A stretch of DNA of 64,000 bases from Bacteroides nordii WAL 11050 = JCM 12987. Lineage in GTDB: Bacteria; Bacteroidota; Bacteroidia; Bacteroidales; Bacteroidaceae. The stretch lies in contig BAJA01000030.1 in assembly GCA_000613465.1 (NCBI GenBank), positions 1 to 64,000 on the forward strand, read 5' to 3'. Position 1 is the stretch's first letter. Every line of letters begins with the position of its first letter. The position numbers were made by a program, and so were the translations under genes. The notes beneath the pieces are model-generated. The model searched no databases. It was not told the DNA's origin and saw only the letters and a program-made list of their open reading frames with translations. Below, in pieces: positions 26,618-36,405 of the stretch.

Positions 26618-28090
26618 ATGCAAATCAAAATACTACTTATATTAATGGGCAGCAATTTCATACTTCCGCTAACAGCACAAAAGGAGGTGATGAATCTATC
26701 TTTGCAACAAACCATCGAGCTTGCCAAGCACCAGTCGCCCGATGCGCAAACGGCGCGCCACAGTTTCCGGTCGGCATACTGGAACTACAAATCTTATCGT
26801 TCCAACTATCTACCAAGCCTTAAACTAACCTCCACACCCTATCTGAACCGGGCGATAGACAAAATCTCACTCGAAGACGGCAAGGTGAAGTTTGTAGAGC
26901 AAAACTTACTGAGCACCGATCTTACATTGAGCCTTTCACAAAACATCCCCTGGACGGGAGGTACTTTTTTTATAGAAACGGCCGCACAACGGATGGATCA
27001 GTTCGGCGATCACAGTACGTCTTATCAAACTTCGCCCGTCAGCATCGGATACCGCCAATCGCTTTTTGGCTACAACAGCCTGAAATGGAACCGCCGTATC
27101 GAACCGCTCCGCTACAAAGAAGCCAAGAAGACTTACATAGAAACACTGGAACTGGTTGCCGCCCGCGCCACACAAAAGTTCTTCGCCCTTGCCACCGCGC
27201 AAAGCAATCACGAAATAGCTTCATTCAATTATGCCAACGCAGACACACTCTATCAATATGCCTGGGGGCGTTACAACATCGGCACCATCACCGAAAATGA
27301 AATGCTCCAACTGGAACTCAACATGCTTACCGAAGAAACCAACAAGATGAACGCCCGCATCGAGATGGACAACTGCATGCAGGAACTCCGCTCGTATCTG
27401 GGCATTCAAAGTGATGAAGACTTGGTAGTAAAAGTGAGTGACCGTGTGCCGGACTTTAGCGTGGAGTTGCACGAAGCCCTGCTGATGGCGAACGAAAACA
27501 ACCCGGATATTCAAAACATGATCCGCCGGAAGCTGGAAAGTGAAAGCAATGTATCGTATGTACGTGCCAACGCCGGGCTGAAAGCAGACCTCTATCTCAG
27601 CTTCGGATTGACCCAGAAAGCCGGGAAGTTGGGAGATGCCTACAAAGACCCGCTCGACAAACAATATGTCAGCCTGGGCATTTCGCTCCCCATTCTCGAT
27701 TGGGGAAGAGGGAAGGGGCAAATACAGGTGGCCCGTTCGCAACGCGACCTGGTACATACGCAGGTAGAACAAGATAAAACAGACTTTGAACTAAACGTGC
27801 GCAAACTGGTGAAACAATTCAACCTACAGACGCAGCGCGTACGCATCGCCTCACGAACAGACGAAACGGCCCAACGAAGAAGTGAAGTAGCCCGCCGCCT
27901 CTATATTCAGGGGAAATCTACCATACTCGACCTCAACGCTTCCATCTCCGAGAAGGATGCCGCCCGGCGCAACTATATCTCCACCTTATATAATTACTGG
28001 AATTTGTATTACGCGCTCCGTAGCCTGACACTTTTCGACTTCGAGAAGAACCTCCCCCTTGCCACCGATTATAATCTCCTGATAGAATAA
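26618..28090 (+). CDS. TolC-family outer-membrane efflux protein
   Basis: This 490-residue protein has a signal peptide (cleavage near LTAQ/K). Two TolC repeats follow, rich in long amphipathic helices; LSLQQTIELAKHQSPDAQ begins repeat 1, and the equivalent of repeat 2 begins near residue 285 (LHEALLMANENNPDIQ). Such proteins trimerise into an outer-membrane channel and periplasmic tunnel. It is the first gene of a five-gene + strand operon with an HlyD adaptor, two FtsX-type permeases and an ATPase. Its GC content is higher than that of the surrounding genes through about 29.4 kb. Confidence 0.92.
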   Translation: MQIKILLILMGSNFILPLTAQKEVMNLSLQQTIELAKHQSPDAQTARHSFRSAYWNYKSYRSNYLPSLKLTSTPYLNRAIDKISLEDGKVKFVEQNLLSTDLTLSLSQNIPWTGGTFFIETAAQRMDQFGDHSTSYQTSPVSIGYRQSLFGYNSLKWNRRIEPLRYKEAKKTYIETLELVAARATQKFFALATAQSNHEIASFNYANADTLYQYAWGRYNIGTITENEMLQLELNMLTEETNKMNARIEMDNCMQELRSYLGIQSDEDLVVKVSDRVPDFSVELHEALLMANENNPDIQNMIRRKLESESNVSYVRANAGLKADLYLSFGLTQKAGKLGDAYKDPLDKQYVSLGISLPILDWGRGKGQIQVARSQRDLVHTQVEQDKTDFELNVRKLVKQFNLQTQRVRIASRTDETAQRRSEVARRLYIQGKSTILDLNASISEKDAARRNYISTLYNYWNLYYALRSLTLFDFEKNLPLATDYNLLIE

Positions 28091-28104
28091 GTTCCTCCAA
28101 TCAT

Positions 28105-28125
28105 AAACCATCTAATCGTAAATAT
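28105..28125 (+). repeat. Heptamer-repeat spacer in an operon gap
   Basis: The 39-bp gap between the tolC-like and hlyD-like genes consists largely of 7-base units (AATCATA, AACCATC, TAATCGT). The same kind of sequence fills three other intra-operon gaps in this window. Confidence 0.45.
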
Positions 28126-28129
28126 ATTC

Positions 28130-29380
28130 ATGGACATCCAACTCAAAAAAAGACCCTGGTACATCCGCTATAAATACCACATAGCCGGAGGGAGTACTTT
28201 TATAGCTTTCCTTGTATACGTCATTATCCTTTCCGCCGGTCCCCGCAGACTTCGCATCGACCCGGAAAACATTCAAATGGCAGAAGTACTCGAAGGTAAG
28301 TTTATGGAATATGTAGATGTGGAAGGACTTATCCAGCCCATCCTTACCATCAAAATCAATACCCGTGAGGCAGGAAGTGTAGAACGCATCGCAGGAGAGG
28401 AGGGAAGCCTGCTCCAAAAAGGTGACACCATACTGATACTCTCCAATCCCGACCTTCTGCGCAGTATCGAAGACCAGCATGATGACTGGGAGAAACAACT
28501 CATTACTTATCAAGAAAAGGAGATAGAGATGGAACAAAAGAGCCTGAACCTCCAACAACAGACACTACAGACCAACTACGAACTGGCCCGCCTGAAAAAG
28601 AGCTACGATCTCGACAAGGAAGAATTCAATATGGGTATCAAAAGCAAAGCACAGCTCGAAGTAGCCGAAGACGAATACAACTATAAAGTGAAGTATGCCC
28701 GGCTTCAACGCGAAGGGCTCCGACATGATTCTACCGTAACCGTCATTCGCAAAGACCTTATCCGCAATGACAGAGAGAGGGAACAGAAAAAGTATATCCG
28801 TACCCGAGAACGGCTGGACAACCTGATAGTGAAGGCTCCGATAAGCGGGCAACTGAGTTTCGTCAAAGTCACCCCGGGGCAACAAGTAGGTTCCGGCGAA
28901 AGCATAGCCGAGATCAAAGTGCTCGATCCATACAAAGTACATACCTCGCTCAGCGAGTACTACATCGACCGCATCACCACCGGACTCCCCGCCACGATCA
29001 ATTATCAAGGAAAGAAATACCCTCTCAAGATAACCAAAGTAGTGCCCGAAGTAAAAGACCGCATGTTCGATGTCGATCTCGTTTTTACTGCCGATATGCC
29101 AGACAACGTACGTGTAGGCAAAAGCTTCCGCGTGCAAATAGAACTGGGGCAACCGGAGCAGGCCATCGTCCTGTCGAGAGGTAATTTCTATCAATCAACC
29201 GGCGGGCAATGGATCTACAAACTAAATGCCTCCAAAACCAAAGCAACCCGCGTTCCGGTCTCTATCGGCCGGCAAAACCCGCTGCAATATGAAATTACAG
29301 ACGGTTTACAGCCCGGAGATTGGGTAATTACAACAGGATATGATACCTTTGGGGAGGCAGAAGAACTAATATTAAAATAA
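28130..29380 (+). CDS. HlyD-family periplasmic adaptor subunit
   Basis: This 416-residue membrane fusion protein has one N-terminal membrane helix (IAGGSTFIAFLVYVIILSAG). A split biotinyl-lipoyl domain follows (VERIAGEEGSLLQKGDTIL and VKAPISGQLSFVKVTPGQQV), with a long coiled-coil hairpin between the halves (residues about 115-235) and beta-barrel and membrane-proximal domains at the C-terminus. It would bridge the ABC permeases in the inner membrane to the TolC-like channel. Start and spacing fit translation as gene two of the operon. Confidence 0.92.
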   Translation: MDIQLKKRPWYIRYKYHIAGGSTFIAFLVYVIILSAGPRRLRIDPENIQMAEVLEGKFMEYVDVEGLIQPILTIKINTREAGSVERIAGEEGSLLQKGDTILILSNPDLLRSIEDQHDDWEKQLITYQEKEIEMEQKSLNLQQQTLQTNYELARLKKSYDLDKEEFNMGIKSKAQLEVAEDEYNYKVKYARLQREGLRHDSTVTVIRKDLIRNDREREQKKYIRTRERLDNLIVKAPISGQLSFVKVTPGQQVGSGESIAEIKVLDPYKVHTSLSEYYIDRITTGLPATINYQGKKYPLKITKVVPEVKDRMFDVDLVFTADMPDNVRVGKSFRVQIELGQPEQAIVLSRGNFYQSTGGQWIYKLNASKTKATRVPVSIGRQNPLQYEITDGLQPGDWVITTGYDTFGEAEELILK

Positions 29381-29397
29381 GAAGGAGAACAAACACA

Positions 29398-31731
29398 ATG
29401 ATGACACGACATTACATAAAAATGGCCTTCCGCAACTCACTGAAACATAAGACACAGAACATTATAACCATTTTCTGCCTGTCTATCGGCATATTATGTT
29501 TCAGTATCGTATATTATTATGTAAATCAATATATGCGTAATCCGTATAGCGAGTTGCCGCACTATCATCAGATGGCATCGCTGAAAGTTATAAACACTAC
29601 TACCGGAAACCATTCTAGTTTAAAAAAGGCAACCATAGCCCAACTTGAACAACAACCTTTATCGGGTATCGATCTATTGGCACTAAGCCAATATGGATAT
29701 AATGAGAGGGAAGTAATCGTTATAAATGAAGAAGGTAAAGAGAATATTTACCAGTCCCGGTATACGTTTGTCAATAGTGAATATTTTATTTATCTCGGCA
29801 TACACTCCATATATACTCATCATCTTCCTACACTGAACAAAGGTGAAGTAATCCTGAGTGAATCTTATGCCAGGCAGCTCTTTGGCAAAAAGAATCCGAT
29901 AGGAAACAAACTAACCTTTGCCAAATATCCTACAGAAAATACGGAAACAGTCTATTACACCATAAAAGATGTGATACCAGATTTTGGGTACATACAGAAT
30001 GATTATGATAGCAATAGTAATCTCTTTTTCTCTTATCTGGATGCTCCCGATTGGCTGTCATTAGAAGCTAAGGTATTAATTAATAAGGATCAAACCTTCA
30101 ACCAGGTTGATAAAGCATTGGAAAACAGAATTGTATTTCAGCAAGACGATACCCTTCATTTTAAAACCATACCTCTGTATAAACGATATGAAATAGACAA
30201 AGGAAAGTTCGTTGCCATGCTATCCCTCCTTCTCATCGCTTCGCTGATACTAACGGCCGGGCTGATCAACTTTCTGAAGTTCACCATTCAGTCTTTCTAC
30301 AATCGGATACGGGAGTTAGGGCTTCGTAAATGTCTGGGTTCTTCCTATTCGGAACTGTTCCGAATGCTGTCATGCGAAGTCCTGTTGATACTTCTACTTT
30401 CTTTCCTTTTGACGCTGGCATTCTCCGAATCAATCATTCCCTATCTGTATCATTACCTACCTCTGTCTTATCAGAAGTATATATACATTGATGTTCAGCA
30501 ACTGAACCTAATGGAATTGGGAATCTTTATATTCGTATTGTTGCTATGTATGATTATTGCTGCAATATCCGTTATCAAAACACGATACATCAGCATCCGG
30601 CAAAGCATTTCAGGTGGGAAGCAAGGTAAACACGTATTTCGGAATCTCATGATGGGGGTACAGCTTATTATTTGCTTTTTTTTCACCGGAATGACATTTG
30701 GCATATTACAACTCACCAATAGCATGCGTAGTGCTATGTATACTCCCGTTTCATCCACTGAATATAAAAAGAGGTTACAATTAGAGCTATCCGGCATCAC
30801 ATTGCTGCCTCATGCAAAGGAGATCCATCAGCAACTAAAAAGTCTGCCTAACGTACTGGAAACAGTAATCATCAGCTATAATAGCTACATGAATTATGAA
30901 ACCAGAAATCAGGTAAAGTTATATGGAAAAGTTACAGGAGCAGACTCCAATTACTTATCTTTCTTCAACATTCCTCTATTGAAAGGAGAAATGCCGAAGG
31001 AGGATGAAGAAGACGTAGTGTATATCAGCGAAAACCTCGACAGAATCATGCAAAAGGACTCCGCACAAAACACCATAACCATACACTCTAAAACATATCG
31101 GATAGCAGGTGTATACAAGGCAGCTCCCTACGAAAAGCTGAATCCGAAATATATGGAATTTTCAGTATATATACCCACCACACTGGGTGGTAACATTTGT
31201 TTGCGAGTAGTGCCCGGCACTCAAAAAGAAGTAAAAAAAGAGATAGAAAAGATATGCCGGTGCTATGCACCGGAGACTATCCCATTGAATATCACAACCA
31301 TGTACCAGTCACGCAATACTGCAGAAACCGGTCCAATGGATATGGCATGTGATATAGCCATATTCCTGTCCGTCATCAGCCTGCTCATTGCTGTACTGAG
31401 TATCTATTCCGCTATCTCTTTAGACACCGAGGGACGGCAAAAAGAAATAGCAATACGCAAGATAAACGGAGCAACACCGCGTACAATAACCCTCTTGTTC
31501 GGCAAACTATACATACTCTTGCTTGCAATAGGATTCGGCGTAGCATTCCCATTGGTTTATTATATCTTTCATACAATCATGGGCAATGACCTGAAAGATT
31601 TTTCTATAAACTTCTACCAGATAGGAGCTTGCTCATTGGTATGCATCTCAATGGTAATACTTATCACAATCGGGTACAAAATATACCGGATCATGAAACT
31701 GAACCCGGCAGAAGTAATTAAAAGCGAATAA
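29398..31731 (+). CDS. ABC transporter permease, FtsX/MacB type (first of two)
   Basis: This 777-residue protein begins with a membrane helix and a MacB-like periplasmic core (residues about 20-270), then three helices forming an FtsX domain (about 275-400). A second periplasmic core and a second FtsX-like helix set end at ...YRIMKLNPAEVIKSE, the usual FtsX tail. RELGLRKCLGSS and KEIAIRKINGAT are the conserved coupling motifs after the transmembrane segments. A purine-rich RBS (GAAGGAG) precedes two tandem ATGs at 29398 and 29401. It pairs with the next gene. Confidence 0.9.
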   Translation: MMTRHYIKMAFRNSLKHKTQNIITIFCLSIGILCFSIVYYYVNQYMRNPYSELPHYHQMASLKVINTTTGNHSSLKKATIAQLEQQPLSGIDLLALSQYGYNEREVIVINEEGKENIYQSRYTFVNSEYFIYLGIHSIYTHHLPTLNKGEVILSESYARQLFGKKNPIGNKLTFAKYPTENTETVYYTIKDVIPDFGYIQNDYDSNSNLFFSYLDAPDWLSLEAKVLINKDQTFNQVDKALENRIVFQQDDTLHFKTIPLYKRYEIDKGKFVAMLSLLLIASLILTAGLINFLKFTIQSFYNRIRELGLRKCLGSSYSELFRMLSCEVLLILLLSFLLTLAFSESIIPYLYHYLPLSYQKYIYIDVQQLNLMELGIFIFVLLLCMIIAAISVIKTRYISIRQSISGGKQGKHVFRNLMMGVQLIICFFFTGMTFGILQLTNSMRSAMYTPVSSTEYKKRLQLELSGITLLPHAKEIHQQLKSLPNVLETVIISYNSYMNYETRNQVKLYGKVTGADSNYLSFFNIPLLKGEMPKEDEEDVVYISENLDRIMQKDSAQNTITIHSKTYRIAGVYKAAPYEKLNPKYMEFSVYIPTTLGGNICLRVVPGTQKEVKKEIEKICRCYAPETIPLNITTMYQSRNTAETGPMDMACDIAIFLSVISLLIAVLSIYSAISLDTEGRQKEIAIRKINGATPRTITLLFGKLYILLLAIGFGVAFPLVYYIFHTIMGNDLKDFSINFYQIGACSLVCISMVILITIGYKIYRIMKLNPAEVIKSE

Positions 31732-31749
31732 ACAAAAAGAACAACGAAT

Positions 31750-34107
31750 ATGGAACTCTTTACTCTAAAACTCATAACCCGTAGTTGGTGGCGGAATAAA
31801 ATCTTTTTCTTCATCTCTCTGCTCAGCCTTTCAATCGGTTTGGCATGTACCAATCTGCTGCTCACTTTCTTTATTTACGAATACAACATAGAAAGCAATC
31901 TTCCTGATAAAGAACAAATTGTATGCCTGCAGCAGGATGCTCCCATGCAGGAAGGGGCAAAAGTTAGCTATGCAGTAGGAACTATCCCGGCCTTGCTCAA
32001 AGATAAATTTGCAGAAATAGAAGAGTACGTCCGTATCAACACAATGTCAGCTCAATACTGTAAATACAACACAGAGGTATTCCACGATGTCACATTCATT
32101 TGTGCCGACGCATCTCTCCTCTGTTTTTTTGATTACCAGACTCGTACAGGGAACTTGAAAGAAGTATTGATACACCCCGATCAGGTAGCCGTCAGCGAAG
32201 AGTTTGCTCAAAAGATGTTTGGCGATACAGATCCGATTGATAAACATATAGATGTATCCATGTCAGACAATGGCAATAAAACGTATGTAGTGAAAGCCGT
32301 CATTAAAGCACGTCCGCAGTCACTCTTACGCTTTGACTTAATCACAGGTACAGAAAGTACTTTCTGGGGTGGATTCACATTATTAAAACTAACAGAAGGA
32401 AGTAGCCCACAGAGTTTAGCAGATAAAATCAATAACGAATCTATCCCCACTCTTCTTCCGGGAGAAGGCCGTTATTACCTCAAGCCCTTCTCTGAAATCT
32501 ATTTCTCTACTTCAGGCAAGACAAGCCAGGAGTCATTGTCATACATCCGGCAAAGCAACGTACAGCTTCTCTACATCTGTCTCCTGTCTGCCTTTCTGAT
32601 ATTTGCCATGGCTTGTTTCAATTATACCAATATGAACCTCAGCCGGACACTGCAACAACTGAAAATGATACATATTGAGAAACTGATGGGTAATACACTT
32701 ACCGGCATCCGAAAGCAGTTATTCGGAGATATCTTCTTGACGGTATTCTTTGCATTTATACTATCCTTGTTGTTCATCAGTGACATCTTACCTTATTTTA
32801 ATGGTCTATTGGATGCACACCTTCATATAGGTTTCTTTTTCAGCACACAAGTATTACCCTGGTTACTGCTGTTTATACTCATCACCGCCATTGCACCCGG
32901 AGCATATATAAGTCATAAGCTATCTCGCATATCGCTGAACGAATATAAAAGCAGGTACATGGGGAAAAGTAAAAGTATTCTTATCGCCTGGCTCATGTGT
33001 CTGCAACTGGTTATTTCTATCGGATTATTATTTGCCACACTTACGGCCAATGCCCAGATAAACATATTAAAAAATCAAGCTTATTGTTACGAAAACAAGA
33101 TTGAAATAAAGATGCCGCACAAGCATCCGGCAAAGCCCTTGCAACAGGAGCTACAGCGGAGTATAAAGGGAATTGAATCTATGACGCTCTCAGAAGGATC
33201 GGTTCTGAACTCCTGGATACGCCAGCTACCAATTAAGCAAGACGATGGATCTGAAATGAAGTCTTATCTGCTCGCATTATATACCGATACTGATTTTATA
33301 GAAACGATGGATATTGAGCAACTGGCTGGTATTCCTCCTGAGAACTCAAAGAAACAATACACCTATTCCGCAGTTGTGAATGAGAGTTATGTAAAACACA
33401 TGATTCCCCCCGGCGTATCTCCCATAGGTCACGCTCTTACAGAATTTGATTCGTATGCCGATTCGCTATACATTATCGGAGGGATCGTGAAAGATTTCCC
33501 CACAAACTCACTGAAAGATAAGATAGTTCCGGCGATCATATACTTTGTACCGGATAAACAATTGGCTCGTGCTTCCTACCTGCAATTAAAGATCAAGCCG
33601 GAAAACAGAAAAGAGACACTATCGGCCATCAGGCAAGGATGGGAAAAAATCAATGGGGGAGAGGTCTTTGATTATCAGGATATGCATCAGGTCTTTATGG
33701 AACGTAACAAAGAAGTTCTTACACTTTCGCAAATACTTATGAACTACTCATTGATAGGATTATTGCTTGTTTCATTCGGCTTGTTCGGTATCTTCTGGTA
33801 TACAGTACGGCAACGTATCCGGGAAATTAGTATCCGAAAGATACATGGTGCAACCTTCCGCCAAGTGATCTGGCTGTTTAGCAAACCCTTCTTTCTGCAA
33901 ATAGGCATTAGCTATATACTGGCCATTCCTGTCGCTTATTGGTTAATGAAGACCTGGAAAGAGCAGTTTGCCTATAGTACCGGATGGTCATTATGGATTT
34001 TCCTGCTTCCTCTATTCATCGTAGTAGGAATATCCATAATTGTCATCAGTCTGCACTGTTATCTGGCAGTCAAATTGAATCCAACGGTAACAATGAAACA
34101 AGAATAA
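31750..34107 (+). CDS. ABC transporter permease, FtsX/MacB type (second of two)
   Basis: This 785-residue protein has the same plan as the preceding permease: an N-terminal helix, a periplasmic core, an FtsX helix set near residues 270-400, a second core, and a last FtsX set ending VKLNPTVTMKQE. Coupling motif REISIRKIHGATFRQV is present. The two proteins are similar in plan but clearly diverged in sequence, so the transporter is probably a heterodimer acting mechanically on a substrate in the periplasm. The start lies 18 bp after the previous stop. Confidence 0.9.
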   Translation: MELFTLKLITRSWWRNKIFFFISLLSLSIGLACTNLLLTFFIYEYNIESNLPDKEQIVCLQQDAPMQEGAKVSYAVGTIPALLKDKFAEIEEYVRINTMSAQYCKYNTEVFHDVTFICADASLLCFFDYQTRTGNLKEVLIHPDQVAVSEEFAQKMFGDTDPIDKHIDVSMSDNGNKTYVVKAVIKARPQSLLRFDLITGTESTFWGGFTLLKLTEGSSPQSLADKINNESIPTLLPGEGRYYLKPFSEIYFSTSGKTSQESLSYIRQSNVQLLYICLLSAFLIFAMACFNYTNMNLSRTLQQLKMIHIEKLMGNTLTGIRKQLFGDIFLTVFFAFILSLLFISDILPYFNGLLDAHLHIGFFFSTQVLPWLLLFILITAIAPGAYISHKLSRISLNEYKSRYMGKSKSILIAWLMCLQLVISIGLLFATLTANAQINILKNQAYCYENKIEIKMPHKHPAKPLQQELQRSIKGIESMTLSEGSVLNSWIRQLPIKQDDGSEMKSYLLALYTDTDFIETMDIEQLAGIPPENSKKQYTYSAVVNESYVKHMIPPGVSPIGHALTEFDSYADSLYIIGGIVKDFPTNSLKDKIVPAIIYFVPDKQLARASYLQLKIKPENRKETLSAIRQGWEKINGGEVFDYQDMHQVFMERNKEVLTLSQILMNYSLIGLLLVSFGLFGIFWYTVRQRIREISIRKIHGATFRQVIWLFSKPFFLQIGISYILAIPVAYWLMKTWKEQFAYSTGWSLWIFLLPLFIVVGISIIVISLHCYLAVKLNPTVTMKQE

Positions 34108-34136
34108 CTTTTAGAAATCAATAAAAACTCACCATC

Positions 34137-34811
34137 ATGATCAAGACCGTAAACTTACAAAAGATCTTCAAGACCGAAGAAGTAGAAACATGGGCACTGA
34201 ACAATGTGAATATAGAAGTGAAGGAAGGAGAATTTGTGGCTATTATGGGACCATCCGGTTGCGGCAAATCCACCTTGCTGAACATTTTAGGATTGCTTGA
34301 CAACCCGACGGGAGGAGAGTATTACCTCCATGGAAAAGAGGTATCCAACTACACTGAGTCTCAACGTACCAACCTCCGTAAGGGAATTATCGGTTTCGTT
34401 TTCCAGAGTTTCAATCTGATTGACGAACTAAATGTCTACGAAAATATAGAGCTACCATTACTCTATATGGGTATTCCGGCTTCTGAACGTAAAAAACGTG
34501 TAGGAACAGCAATGGAACGCATGGCCATTACTCACCGTAGCAAACACTTCCCACAACAACTTTCCGGAGGCCAACAACAGCGTGTTGCTATTGCCCGTGC
34601 AGTAGTATCCAATCCTAAACTGATTCTTGCAGACGAACCAACCGGTAATCTGGACTCCAGAAACGGTAAAGAAGTAATGGGGCTTCTGAGTGAGCTAAAT
34701 AAAGAGGGTACTACCATTATCATGGTAACCCATTCACAACATGACGCAGGATACGCCGGAAGGGTGATTAATCTATTTGACGGGCAGGTAGTAACAGAAA
34801 TCAGCATATAA
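34137..34811 (+). CDS. ABC transporter ATP-binding protein (LolD/MacB type)
   Basis: This 224-residue ATPase has Walker A GPSGCGKST, Q-loop VFQSFNLIDEL, the signature LSGGQQQRVAIARA, Walker B LILADEPTGNLD and the switch histidine VTHSQ. It is the LolD/MacB/FtsE subclass that drives FtsX-type permeases. It is the last gene of the operon, so five proteins (channel, adaptor, two permeases, ATPase) make one tripartite exporter. Substrates could be an antibiotic, peptide or lipid; nothing in the sequence decides this. Confidence 0.95.
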   Translation: MIKTVNLQKIFKTEEVETWALNNVNIEVKEGEFVAIMGPSGCGKSTLLNILGLLDNPTGGEYYLHGKEVSNYTESQRTNLRKGIIGFVFQSFNLIDELNVYENIELPLLYMGIPASERKKRVGTAMERMAITHRSKHFPQQLSGGQQQRVAIARAVVSNPKLILADEPTGNLDSRNGKEVMGLLSELNKEGTTIIMVTHSQHDAGYAGRVINLFDGQVVTEISI

Positions 34812-34848
34812 GAATCACACCTGTATACATCTGTATTTCAATGCATTA

Positions 34849-34933
34849 AAAAGTACGTACTTTATACATACAAACTATGCATATTAAGTCTCTGTTAAAT
34901 AGGTATTTAACGGAGACTTAAATACGTACTTTT
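34849..34933. repeat. Nested long inverted repeat after the ABC operon
   Basis: An inner stem TAAGTCTCTGTTAAAT (34885-34900) pairs with 34905-34920 at 15 of 16 positions around a 4-base loop. An outer stem AAAAGTACGTA (34849-34859) pairs with TACGTACTTTT (34923-34933), the segments between being unpaired. It may terminate the ABC operon; it is larger than a simple terminator. Confidence 0.7.
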
Positions 34934-34940
34934 GTATACC

Positions 34941-34980
34941 AAAAAACGTTGTACCCAAACCAAGAGTACAACCGTTTTTT
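34941..34980. terminator. Terminator downstream of serine palmitoyltransferase (bidirectional)
   Basis: AAAAAACG-TTGTAC pairs with GTACAA-C-CGTTTTTT with one bulged C. The T run on the minus strand follows the spt gene and that on + follows the ABC operon hairpin. Confidence 0.75.
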
Positions 34981-34998
34981 ATATCTTATAGAGAATGC

Positions 34999-36183
34999 TT
35001 AGATAATCTCTAATTCTTTAAAGCATTTTACTAATTTATCAACAGCAGAGTCAATCTGTTCTTTAGTATGTGTAGCCATCAACGCAACACGCACTAATGT
35101 ATCTTGCGGAGCACATGCCGGAGGTATAACCGGGTTGATAAATACTCCTTCGTCAAATGCCAGTTTAGTCACCATGAAAGTCTTTTCTGTATCACGTACA
35201 TAAAGAGGTATAATAGGAGACTCAGTAGCACCGATTTCAAAACCAGCCTCGCGGAAACGCTTCAATGCATAGTTTGTAGCTTCCCACAATGCTTCCAGTC
35301 TTTCCGGTTCGTTCTGAATAATATGAAGAGCTTCCAGAGCAGAAGCCGTAGCAGCAGGAGTATTAGATGCACTAAAGATATACGTACGTGCATTGTGACG
35401 CAACCAGTTAATGATTGATTCATCTGCAGCAATAAATCCTCCGATAGAAGCTAATGACTTACTGAATGTTCCCATAATCAGGTCTATTTCGTCTGTCAAA
35501 CCAAAGTGGTCACAAACACCGCGTCCCTGTTTTCCGAATACACCTAAGCCATGAGCTTCGTCTACCATAATAGTAGCATTATACTTATGTTTCAAACGAA
35601 CTATTTCGGGCAAATTGGCTAAGTCACCTTCCATAGAAAACACACCGTCTACAACAATCAATTTCACAGAATCCGGATTACACTTCTGAAGCTGCTTCTC
35701 AAGATCAGCCATATCATTATGCTTGTATTTCAGGTTCTGAGAGAATGACAAACGACGACCATCTACGATAGAAGCATGGTCCCGATCATCACAAATAATA
35801 TAATCGTTACGATCTGTTAAGCAAGATATTACTCCCGAATTTACAGTAAATCCTGTAGAAAAACAGAGTGAATCTTCTTTACCAACAAAAGCAGCCAATT
35901 CTTTTTCCAACTTCACATGCAAGTCGAGTGTACCATTCAAGAAGCGAGAACCGGCACAACCGGAACCATATTTTTTCATAGCTTCGATGCCTGCTGCAAT
36001 AACTCTTTCATCTCCGGTAAGACCTGTATATGCGTTTGAGCCGAACATTAAAACATTATGTCCACCCATATTTACTTCTGTACCTTGTTTCCCTTCTATC
36101 TCACGAAAATAAGGGTATACGCCCATTGCCATATATTGCTGCGGCAGGTCGTACTTAGCTAACTTCTCTTGTAATAATCCCAT
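34999..36183 (-). CDS. spt: Serine palmitoyltransferase (alpha-oxoamine synthase)
   Basis: This 394-residue PLP enzyme has the family blocks GSGCAGSRFLNGT, DHASIVDG, VDEAHGLGVFG and the PLP lysine in GTFSKSLASIGG. The GTFSKS block and the GSG-x-x-GSR-x-LNGT block fit bacterial serine palmitoyltransferases better than Kbl or BioF. SPT condenses L-serine with a fatty acyl-CoA or acyl-ACP to 3-ketosphinganine, the first step of Bacteroides sphingolipid synthesis. Many databases label it 2-amino-3-ketobutyrate CoA ligase. It is divergent from a lipid kinase gene. Confidence 0.88.
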   Translation of the reverse strand: MGLLQEKLAKYDLPQQYMAMGVYPYFREIEGKQGTEVNMGGHNVLMFGSNAYTGLTGDERVIAAGIEAMKKYGSGCAGSRFLNGTLDLHVKLEKELAAFVGKEDSLCFSTGFTVNSGVISCLTDRNDYIICDDRDHASIVDGRRLSFSQNLKYKHNDMADLEKQLQKCNPDSVKLIVVDGVFSMEGDLANLPEIVRLKHKYNATIMVDEAHGLGVFGKQGRGVCDHFGLTDEIDLIMGTFSKSLASIGGFIAADESIINWLRHNARTYIFSASNTPAATASALEALHIIQNEPERLEALWEATNYALKRFREAGFEIGATESPIIPLYVRDTEKTFMVTKLAFDEGVFINPVIPPACAPQDTLVRVALMATHTKEQIDSAVDKLVKCFKELEII

Positions 36184-36271
36184 GAATTGTTATTTATTAT
36201 TCGCTTTATTGGTTACTGATAGACAACAGTCCAAATCCTTTTATCCTTAATAACTGTTTAAAAACAGGGGG

Positions 36272-36279
36272 CAAAGATA
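36272..36279 (-). promoter_or_regulatory. -7 box for spt
   Basis: The minus strand reads TATCTTTG, 88 bases upstream of the spt ATG. Confidence 0.45.
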
Positions 36280-36372
36280 ACAAAATTTGTGTTTGCCTGT
36301 TCTTTTTAATAGAAAAAATATACTCTTTCTGCTTTTGAGAAGCCGGAAGATTTAAAATTAAGAAATTTATAT

Positions 36373-36380
36373 TACTTTTG
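36373..36380 (+). promoter_or_regulatory. -7 box for the lipid kinase gene
   Basis: TACTTTTG matches TAnnTTTG and lies 26 bases before the ATG at 36406. Confidence 0.5.
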
Positions 36381-36405
36381 TCGACCACAATCGATTAAAA
36401 TTAGC

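Noticed and set aside
27221..27772. A 183-residue minus strand frame opposite the tolC-like gene
   Set aside because: Shadow of the real gene in a GC-richer stretch.
28565..29194. A 209-residue minus strand frame opposite the hlyD-like gene
   Set aside because: Antisense to a clear adaptor gene, with no motif or ribosome site.
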